Origin: Gammaproteobacteria bacterium
GTDB taxonomy: Bacteria; Pseudomonadota; Gammaproteobacteria; Xanthomonadales; Xanthomonadaceae
Reading direction: 5' to 3'
DNA: 15,906 bases
Assembly (NCBI GenBank): GCA_025360985.1
Contig: JANYBA010000326.1
Span: forward strand, 1 to 15,906
Shown here: piece after piece, positions 6,743 to 13,150 of the stretch
How the letters are laid out: each line of letters starts with the position of its first letter
How positions within the stretch are numbered: the first letter of the stretch is position 1
The notes under the pieces: model-generated
Databases searched by the model: none
Told to the model about the DNA's origin: nothing
Seen by the model: the letters and a program-made list of their open reading frames with translations, nothing else
Made by a program: the position numbers and the translations under genes

Positions 6743-8256
6743 GCAGCACGGACTTCGACACCCTCATCATCGGCGCCGGCCACAACGGCCTGGTCGCGGG
6801 TACCTATCTGGCGAAAGCCGGCCGCAAGGTGCTGATGCTCGAACGCCGCGACATCGCCGGCGGCCAGCTGGCGACCGAATCCTTCGGCGAAGGCTTCCTG
6901 GTCGATTGCCTGCACCCCGGTGCCGCGCTGCGCCCGGACATCGTCCGCGAGCTCGACCTGACCCGCTACGGCCTGCTGCCGGAACCGCACAACCATTCGG
7001 CTTATATCTCCCTTTTGCCCGACGGCAAGCGCCTGTTGCTGCGCGGCCAGGGCGACGACGCCGAAACCCTGGCCTCGATCCGCCAGTTCTCGGGAAATGA
7101 TGCCGCGCGCTGGCCAGAATTCGTCGCCTTCATGGACCTGGCCACGGCCTTCCTCGACGAGGCCTACCGCACGCCGATGCCGCGCCTGCCGAAAGTCGGA
7201 ATTGCCGAAGGCTGGCCGCTGGCGAAACTTGCGTGGAAATTGCGCAGTCTTGGTGGTCGCGCCATGTTCCGGGTCATCCGCAGCCTGTCGATGTCGGCGG
7301 TGGAGTTCACCGAAGACTGGTTCGAATCAGAGGAATTGAAAGCCGCCATCGCCGCCGTCGCCATCCATGGCTCGACTTTGGGATCCATGTCGGCGGGAAC
7401 CGGCTATACGCTCATCCACAACTGGCTCAACCGCGGCGGGCCGGCGCAACGCGGCAACGGCGTCGGGCCCACGCGCGAAGCACTGCTGGCGGCGTTCAAA
7501 GCCGCTGGCGGCGAGCTGCGCACCTCGGCCGAAGTGAACCGGATCCTCGTCGAGAAGCAAAAAGCACGCGGCGTTCGGCTGGCCAGCGGTGAGGAAATCC
7601 TCGGCAGCACGGTGGTCTCGGCCGCCGATCCGCGCCACACGCTGCTCGGCCTGGTCGGCGCGGTCGAACTGCCGCCGGATTTCGTGTGGGCGACGCAGTC
7701 GATCAAGCTGCGCGGTTCCGTGGCGAAGGTGCACCTGCTCACCGATGGCAGCCACGGCCTGCCGGCCGGGACCCTGGCGATCGCGCCGACGCTGAAATAC
7801 CTCGAGCGCGCCTTCGACGCCGCCAAGTACGGCGAGGTCTCCGCGCACCCGTACGTGGAAGTCACCAGCGCCGGCAACGTCGTTTCCATCCACTTCCAAT
7901 TCGCGCCCTACACCTTGCGCCACAGCAACTGGAGCGTTGAGCGCACCACGGTCGAGCGCATGGCGATCTTCGCCGTCGCCGAACATTTCCCGGCGCTGAT
8001 GGAATCGATCGAGCAGGTGCAGTCGATCGTGCCCACCGACCTCGAAGCCATCTACGGCCTGAGCGAGGGCGACCTCAACCATGGCCAGCTCATCCTCGAC
8101 CAGATCTTCTTCATGCGGCCGTTACCCGGCTGGTCGGACCACCGCACGCCGATCGACGGTCTTTACCTGTGCGGCAGCGGCGGCCACGGCGGTGGCGGCA
8201 TCAGCGGCGCCTGCGGTCGCAATGCCGCGCGCACCGTGCTGAAGACGAAGTCCTAG
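6739..8256 (+). CDS. FAD-dependent oxidoreductase, CrtI/PYROXD2 type, second of a tandem pair (505 aa)
   Basis: This is a paralogue of the preceding flavoprotein, with the same GAGHNGL dinucleotide-binding motif (residues 12-18) and LMLERRDIAGG. The shared layout includes FAPYTLR versus YAPYDLE, and LNHGQLILDQIFFMRP versus IFHGELLLHQLFFMRP. The C-terminal FAD motif is altered to CGSGGHGGGGISGACG (478-493), with Gly replacing the Pro of HPGGG. The middle, presumably substrate-binding, region differs most, so the two may be specialised, act in sequence, or form a heteromer. ATG 6739 has AAGGA 6 bases upstream and overlaps the previous stop as ATGA, so translation is coupled. It is the last gene of the operon: its TAG shares the palindrome CTAG with the stop of the convergent peptidase gene. 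There is no room for a terminator between them. Confidence 0.87.
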   Translation: MSSTDFDTLIIGAGHNGLVAGTYLAKAGRKVLMLERRDIAGGQLATESFGEGFLVDCLHPGAALRPDIVRELDLTRYGLLPEPHNHSAYISLLPDGKRLLLRGQGDDAETLASIRQFSGNDAARWPEFVAFMDLATAFLDEAYRTPMPRLPKVGIAEGWPLAKLAWKLRSLGGRAMFRVIRSLSMSAVEFTEDWFESEELKAAIAAVAIHGSTLGSMSAGTGYTLIHNWLNRGGPAQRGNGVGPTREALLAAFKAAGGELRTSAEVNRILVEKQKARGVRLASGEEILGSTVVSAADPRHTLLGLVGAVELPPDFVWATQSIKLRGSVAKVHLLTDGSHGLPAGTLAIAPTLKYLERAFDAAKYGEVSAHPYVEVTSAGNVVSIHFQFAPYTLRHSNWSVERTTVERMAIFAVAEHFPALMESIEQVQSIVPTDLEAIYGLSEGDLNHGQLILDQIFFMRPLPGWSDHRTPIDGLYLCGSGGHGGGGISGACGRNAARTVLKTKS

Positions 8257-9869
8257 TCGAGCGACTGGCGCAGCTGCAAGGGCAGCTTGGCGTAGCGCCA
8301 GCGGCCGGCGTCGCGACGACAGGCCGTCACCGGCGCGTCCGACGGCAGCACTGTCCACTCGCGGCCGTCCTCGGCCTTGAAGGCCTCGGCATCGATGCCC
8401 TCGTTTGGCGATGCTGCCGCCGGGCAGTGCAAGTCAACCGACACGAAGCCGTCCTTCCAGACCGCGGAATCACCATCGAGCAAGCGCGTCGCGTGGAAAC
8501 CCGTGGCTTGCCAGTGCTCGTCGTCCTGCTCGACCCGGGCGCCGCGCACATCGAGGATCCAGACGCTGCCATGGCCTTGCACGCGCAGCAGCTTCGTGCC
8601 GTCCGGCCCGTCGCGCACGTGAAGCACGGTCGACTCGTCGATGCCGAACGCAAACGGCGTGTCGCTGTCGAGCAACAGGCGCACCTGCCGGCCTTCGCGC
8701 TGGCGTTCGAAGAAATGCGTGTCGAGCACACCCAACTCGAAAGTCCGCAGGCCGCCGCTGGCGCGGTAGGTGACCTGGTCGGTCGGCACGTTCAGCGTGC
8801 AGGGTTTCGTCATCGGGCAGCCGGCGCTGCTCGGTTCGCCGGCGAGCGCGCCGTAGCGCAGGGCATGGCTGCTGGTGCCGTTGCTGATCATCGGCAGGGT
8901 GCCGGCGGCATTGCCCGATTGCACCGCGGTGCCGGCGCTGGTGCCGCCGAGCGGCACGCCGGCGTCAATGCGCGCCAGCAAACGCTTGCCCAGGTCGGTG
9001 AACACGCCGGGCGTGAGCTGCAGGCTGCGGATGGTGAGCGTCTGGTCGCCGCCGTCGATAAAAATGCCGTCGGCGCGGTCGATCAGCGCGCGCATTTTTT
9101 CCGGGTGCGCGCACTGGTCGCGCTGGACGGCCGCGAGCTCCGGGTAGCGCGCATCGCGCGCGTAGGAACCGTTCTCGGCGTAGCGCAGGGTGTCGAGGTC
9201 GGCACAATCGCGCGAGCGAGCCACGGCCGGCTCCAGCGCCAACCAGTCGACCTGGGCGCCGGCCTGCTCGAACAAGGAAAGGTAGTAGTAGACGGAACCA
9301 AACACGTTCTGGGACGAGGCCGTAATCACGAGCACGAGCGGCTTGCGTACGTGTGAGTGTTGCGCGGCCAGGGCCACGAAATCGCGGTACAGGGCCTGCG
9401 CGGGCGCGTCGCTGCCATTGAGATAAACGCTGTCGCGCTGGGTCCGGCCGTCGGCTCCGACGGGGCGGAACTCGAAGGCGTCGTCGAACAGCTGCAGTTC
9501 GTCCTCGGTCAGGACCATGGCCTGCAACAGCGCGTGCCATTCGGGTTGCTCCATCACGCGATCCGACATCTTCGCGCGCAGGGCATCGAGTTGCCGGAAA
9601 AAGAAGTCACGGCGCTCGTCGCCGCCGTTCCAGCGCGGTAGCGCGAACAGGGCATCGCGCCGGGCCTGCGTGACCTGGAACTTGTTCACGCGCAACGATT
9701 GTTGCTGGTCGAAATAGCGCAAGGCTTCGTCGCGTTTTTCCGGTTGGCATTCCTGCGGGTCGGTGCTGGCGCAGACCGGATCGGCGCCACCACCGATCAG
9801 CCACAACTCGCGCGCCGAGCCGCTGCTTGCGGCCACCAGCAGGATGAGTGCGACCACAACGCGCAGCAC
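8253..9869 (-). CDS. Secreted cyanophycinase-like S51 serine peptidase, enlarged (538 aa)
   Basis: This belongs to the cyanophycinase/peptidase S51 family, which cleaves beta-aspartyl-arginine or alpha-aspartyl bonds. The likely catalytic set is S311 in LGGTSAGTAV, H385 in LDTHFFERQREGR and E412 in FGIDESTVL, with IDGGDQ at 271-276. An N-terminal MLRVVVALILLVAASSGSA looks like a Sec signal peptide, so the enzyme is probably periplasmic or secreted. Canonical cyanophycinases have about 270 residues. Here about 145 residues (31 to about 176) are inserted between the first strand ELWLIGGGAD and KPLVLVITASSQ, and about 115 follow the catalytic core. The GTG start at 9869 overlaps the TPR gene's stop as TAGTG, implying reinitiation; an internal GTG four codons later is possible. 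No cyanophycin synthetase is in the window, so the substrate may be another beta-aspartyl peptide. Confidence 0.82.
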   Translation of the reverse strand: MLRVVVALILLVAASSGSARELWLIGGGADPVCASTDPQECQPEKRDEALRYFDQQQSLRVNKFQVTQARRDALFALPRWNGGDERRDFFFRQLDALRAKMSDRVMEQPEWHALLQAMVLTEDELQLFDDAFEFRPVGADGRTQRDSVYLNGSDAPAQALYRDFVALAAQHSHVRKPLVLVITASSQNVFGSVYYYLSLFEQAGAQVDWLALEPAVARSRDCADLDTLRYAENGSYARDARYPELAAVQRDQCAHPEKMRALIDRADGIFIDGGDQTLTIRSLQLTPGVFTDLGKRLLARIDAGVPLGGTSAGTAVQSGNAAGTLPMISNGTSSHALRYGALAGEPSSAGCPMTKPCTLNVPTDQVTYRASGGLRTFELGVLDTHFFERQREGRQVRLLLDSDTPFAFGIDESTVLHVRDGPDGTKLLRVQGHGSVWILDVRGARVEQDDEHWQATGFHATRLLDGDSAVWKDGFVSVDLHCPAAASPNEGIDAEAFKAEDGREWTVLPSDAPVTACRRDAGRWRYAKLPLQLRQSLD

Positions 9870-11974
9870 TACAACAACCCCGCCTTGCGTGCCGCTTCGA
9901 CTTGCGCCGCGGCTTTCGCGCGCGCCGGTGCGAGGATCATTTCGTAGCGCGGGTCTTTGCGCAGGTCCTGAATCAGCGGTTCGTGATCGAGAAACAGCAG
10001 GTCCAGGTACCAGCCGCTGTCCACCGCCGCCTTCATTTCCGCGAAGGCCTGGTCCTTCTCGCCGAGTTCGGCATAGCCATAGACCACGTTCCAGCCACGG
10101 TCGCCGTAATAGGGCGCATGCGCCACAGCCGCGATGGCCGCCTTGATCAGCGCGCGGCCCTGGGCGTCGGCGCCGGTTTGCCGCAGGGCGGCGCCGGCTC
10201 GCACGGCATCGAGGGCCCGCGTGGAGTACACGGTCGGTACTGGCTGGAGGAAGAAGCCCGGGTCGGCACGGCGGTACAACGCCAGCGCCTGCGCCGGCTG
10301 GCCGGCGCGCATCAGAAAAGTCGCCTGGGCGCTTTCGTCGGCAGGCTGTATGCGGGCAATGAAACCTTGCTCGACGCGGGTGTTGCCCGCGAGCCAGGCC
10401 AGCCGGGCCTGGCCGCGCAGGACATTGGGCGCATCCGGCGCCTTGGCCGCCATCGCTGCCAGGCAGGTTCGGGCTTCGGCAAGCGCGCCCAGTGCGATCA
10501 GGTCGCTGCAGCGAAAGGCGCGGAAGTTGTAGGCCTCGGGGTTGAGCCGTTCGAAGCTGTCCAGGTCGCGTAAGGCGCCGATTGCATCGCCATTCATCAA
10601 TCGAAAGAGACTGCGGGCTTGGTAATGACGGCCCGCGTCCGAGTGCTCGGCGATGGCTTCGTCCATCAGCGCCAGGGCCTGGTCGAGATGGCCGGTCAAA
10701 ACCAGCGTCGCGGCCACGTTGTCCGCGGGCACCGGCGCCAGCGGATCCAGCGCCAGCGATTTGCGGAACAACGCCAGAGCTTCCTCGTGGCGGCCAAGGC
10801 TGTCCACCAGTTCGCCGTACCACTGGTAGCCGAGGGCGTTGTTTGGCGCCAGCGTCAGGCCGCGACGGAATTCGGCGTCGACTGCTGGATCGGTGATGGA
10901 TGTGGTGGTGTTGAAGATCTGCCCGGCGCGGGCGATATGCGCTTCGCCCAGATTCGGCGCCAGCTGCAGGGCGCGGTCGAGGTAGCGCTTCATGCGTTCG
11001 CGCTCATCCGCCGTATTGGTGCCGTAATAGCCGAGCAGGTTGTAGGCGTTGGCGGCGCCGACATAGGCGCGGGCGAACCCCGGATCGAGCGCGATCGCAT
11101 TCTCGAAGTGCTGCGCGGCTTCGCGCATCTCGGTAACGTTGCGGTTCGGCAGCAGCGCCATGCCCTTGAGGTATTCGTTGTAGGCGGCGACGTTGTCGGT
11201 GCGCTTGCTGACCAGTTTTTCCTGCTGCTGCGGCGTCAGCGCCACCTGCAGTGCCTGCACCACGGCGGTGGCGATCTCGTCCTGGATCTTGAACAGATCC
11301 ACCATCGGCCGGTCGTAATGCTGCGACCACAAGTGCGTGCCATCCGCGGCTTTGATTAGCTGCACCGTGATGCGCAACGTGTCGCCGGCCTGCTGCACGC
11401 TGCCTTCGAGCAAATGCGCCGCGCCCAATGCCGCGCCGATCCGGCGCATGTCCTGGGCCTTGCCCTTGAACGCGAACGAGGACGTGCGCGCGATCACCTT
11501 CAAGTTCGGCACCTGCGCCAGCATGTCGAGCGTGGTTTCAGCCAGGCCATCGGAAAAATATTCGTTCTTGGGATCGCCGCTCATGTTCACGAATGGCAAT
11601 ACGGCGATCGAGCGTTCCGGTGCGACCGCCACGGCGACTGCCGGCGCGGCCGAGCGCAAGGCCGGTTGGCCGCGGTAGTACCAGGCGAAGGCGAGCACCA
11701 ACAGGACGACCGAGACGGCCAGCATGCGTTTGCTGCCGACGCCGGTGGCATCGAATTTCACACCCTGCGGCGACAGTTCCACCGCCCAGGCCAGGATCAA
11801 AGCAATTGGAAAGCCGATCGCCAGCAGCAGGATGACGACGCGCAATACCCAGATCGGCGCGCCGAACGTCGGCAGGGCGATCGAGGCGAGCTGGATCGCC
11901 AGCCAGGCCACGACCAGGTAGGCTGCGGCGACCCGGACGACCTTGCGCTGCTTGAGCTCGGCAAAAAAGGACAT
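9869..11974 (-). CDS. Inner-membrane TolB-like (FlgO-type) and TPR-repeat protein (701 aa)
   Basis: The start is MSFFAELKQRKVVRVAAAYL, then two hydrophobic helices (about 14-35 and 42-66) ending in AWAVELSPQGVKFD, and a third (about 85-100). This is a recurring anchor in Lysobacterales proteins that also occurs with cyclase or winged-helix regulators. Residues about 122-221 form a TolB/FlgO-like domain (SIAVLPFVNMSGDPKNEYFS, then FSDGLAETTLDML and HLLEGSVQQ). From about 260 to 690 there are tetratricopeptide repeats, for example AAQHFENAIALDPGFARAYV and EEALALFRKSLALDPLAP. It is probably a protein-interaction scaffold; no enzymatic motif was seen and the partner is unknown. ATG 11974 was chosen because the family begins MSxFxELKxRxVVRVA and GGGA lies about 6 bases upstream. 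The frame stays open far upstream, antisense to the adaptor gene, but that part is not family-like. It heads a two-gene unit with the S51 peptidase. Confidence 0.87.
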   Translation of the reverse strand: MSFFAELKQRKVVRVAAAYLVVAWLAIQLASIALPTFGAPIWVLRVVILLLAIGFPIALILAWAVELSPQGVKFDATGVGSKRMLAVSVVLLVLAFAWYYRGQPALRSAAPAVAVAVAPERSIAVLPFVNMSGDPKNEYFSDGLAETTLDMLAQVPNLKVIARTSSFAFKGKAQDMRRIGAALGAAHLLEGSVQQAGDTLRITVQLIKAADGTHLWSQHYDRPMVDLFKIQDEIATAVVQALQVALTPQQQEKLVSKRTDNVAAYNEYLKGMALLPNRNVTEMREAAQHFENAIALDPGFARAYVGAANAYNLLGYYGTNTADERERMKRYLDRALQLAPNLGEAHIARAGQIFNTTTSITDPAVDAEFRRGLTLAPNNALGYQWYGELVDSLGRHEEALALFRKSLALDPLAPVPADNVAATLVLTGHLDQALALMDEAIAEHSDAGRHYQARSLFRLMNGDAIGALRDLDSFERLNPEAYNFRAFRCSDLIALGALAEARTCLAAMAAKAPDAPNVLRGQARLAWLAGNTRVEQGFIARIQPADESAQATFLMRAGQPAQALALYRRADPGFFLQPVPTVYSTRALDAVRAGAALRQTGADAQGRALIKAAIAAVAHAPYYGDRGWNVVYGYAELGEKDQAFAEMKAAVDSGWYLDLLFLDHEPLIQDLRKDPRYEMILAPARAKAAAQVEAARKAGLL

Positions 11975-12071
11975 GCAATTCCCAGGGCAGGCGTGCCGCC
12001 GGTTCGCGGCGACAAGGCATACTGGAGCACCCCCAATCGCCTGTCCAGCCGCCAAGGCCCGAACCCCCACC
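11975..12071. promoter_or_regulatory. Divergent intergenic region between TPR and RND units
   Basis: This 97-base gap must hold the 5' ends of both the leftward TPR gene and the rightward adaptor gene. A small hairpin (GCCGC / GCGGC, 6-base loop) is present. No convincing -35/-10 pair was found on either strand: CATACT on the plus strand lacks a matching -35. The adaptor ATG at 12072 has no visible Shine-Dalgarno sequence. Confidence 0.3.
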
Positions 12072-13148
12072 ATGCGTGCAAGTGTCTTTTTGTGCCTCGC
12101 CGCCGGCGTCCTCGCGGCCTGCGGAAAATCTCCGAGCAAGGATCCGGCCACCGAGGCGGACAACGCCAGCCTCGCGGTGACGCTGGCGCCGGTGGTTGAG
12201 CGTTCGCTCGATCGCGCCGTGATCGCCTCCGGCCCGGTTTCGGCCTGGGAAGAAATGCAGCTCGGCGTCGAGATCAGCGGCCAGCGCGTGACCGCCCTGA
12301 ACGTCGAGGTGGGCGAGCGCGTGAAAAAGGGCCAGGTGCTGCTCGAACTCGACCACCGCATGCTCGACAGCGACCTTCGCCAGGCGCAGGCCGCGCGCGA
12401 CGAGGCCGAGGCGGGCGTGAAGCTGGCGCAGGCGAACCTGCAGCGCGGGCAGATGCTGGCGAAAGACAAGCTGATCAGCGCCAGCGCCTTCGATGAGTTA
12501 CGCGCCGCCCTGGTGCAAGCGCAGGCGCGCTCGGCGACCGCCCGCGCGCAGTACGACGGCGTGAAACTCAAGCGCGATTTCGCCGAGCTGCGCGCGCCCG
12601 ACGACGGCATCATCGCCAAGCGCATGGTGCAGCCCGGCCAGGTCGTGATGGCCGGTGGCGAATTGTTGCGCCTGATCCGACAAGGCCGGTTGGAATGGCG
12701 CGCGGAACTGCCGGAAGCCGAGCTTTCGCGCGTGCGTCCGGGCATGGCCGTGCAACTGGCGTCCAGCAACGGGGAAGTGCTCGGCAAAGTGCGCGCGGTG
12801 TCGCCGGGCGTGGACACGAGCACGCGCACCGGCACGATCTACGCCGACCTGCCGGCGCCGGGCGCGCTCAAGGTCGGCGCCTTCGTCGAAGGCCGCGTCG
12901 TCACCGGCAAGGGACCAGCGCTGATGCTGCCGGCCGCGGCGGTGGTGCAGCGCGATGGCTACAGCGTGGTGTTCACTGTCGACGACAAGAAAATTGCCCA
13001 TCGCCTGCGCGTGCAGACCGGCGCCACCCGCGACGGCCAGGTCGAAATCGTCGCCGGGCTCAAGGCCGGCGATGTCGTGGTCGAACGCGGCGCCGGCTTC
13101 CTCAGCGATGGCGACCGCGTGCGCGTGGTAGCGACGCCGACGCCGTGA
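12072..13148 (+). CDS. RND efflux periplasmic adaptor lipoprotein (HlyD/AcrA family, 358 aa)
   Basis: This is a membrane-fusion protein linking an RND pump to an outer-membrane channel. MRASVFLCLAAGVLAACGK carries a lipobox LAAC with lipidated C17, so it is predicted to be a lipoprotein. Its domains follow the family order: first half of the lipoyl domain (about 67-95, ending VKKGQVLLELDH), coiled-coil hairpin (about 97-165, Ala/Gln/Arg-rich), second lipoyl half (AELRAPDDGIIAKRMVQPGQ, about 171-203), beta-barrel (about 205-280), and membrane-proximal domain with LPAAAVVQRDGYSVVF and GLKAGDVVVERG. The start at 12072 gives the signal peptide directly; the longer frame from 11943 would run through the intergenic gap. 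The stop at 13146-13148 overlaps a possible GTG start of the pump, so the two are coupled. No TolC-type channel gene is in the window. Confidence 0.9.
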   Translation: MRASVFLCLAAGVLAACGKSPSKDPATEADNASLAVTLAPVVERSLDRAVIASGPVSAWEEMQLGVEISGQRVTALNVEVGERVKKGQVLLELDHRMLDSDLRQAQAARDEAEAGVKLAQANLQRGQMLAKDKLISASAFDELRAALVQAQARSATARAQYDGVKLKRDFAELRAPDDGIIAKRMVQPGQVVMAGGELLRLIRQGRLEWRAELPEAELSRVRPGMAVQLASSNGEVLGKVRAVSPGVDTSTRTGTIYADLPAPGALKVGAFVEGRVVTGKGPALMLPAAAVVQRDGYSVVFTVDDKKIAHRLRVQTGATRDGQVEIVAGLKAGDVVVERGAGFLSDGDRVRVVATPTP

Positions 13149-13150
13149 CC

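Noticed and set aside
5162..8256. Carotenoid (phytoene) desaturase function for the twin flavoproteins
   Set aside because: Only the broad CrtI-like fold supports it. No crtB, crtE or other carotenoid gene is present, and the motifs fit PYROXD2-type proteins better.
8169..9356. 395-codon plus-strand frame opposite the peptidase
   Set aside because: Shadow of a gene whose catalytic motifs are intact on the other strand; no recognisable domain.
8253..10823. Peptidase frame open for another 950 bases upstream of 9869
   Set aside because: It overlaps the TPR gene on the same strand in another frame, and its translation is Arg/Pro/Gly-rich. The signal peptide and TAGTG coupling place the start at 9869.
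9869..12835. Very long minus-strand frame (about 988 codons) extending the TPR protein upstream
   Set aside because: The part above 11974 is antisense to the adaptor gene, is Ser/Arg/Ala-rich with no family character, and the known family start and a GGGA site are at 11974.
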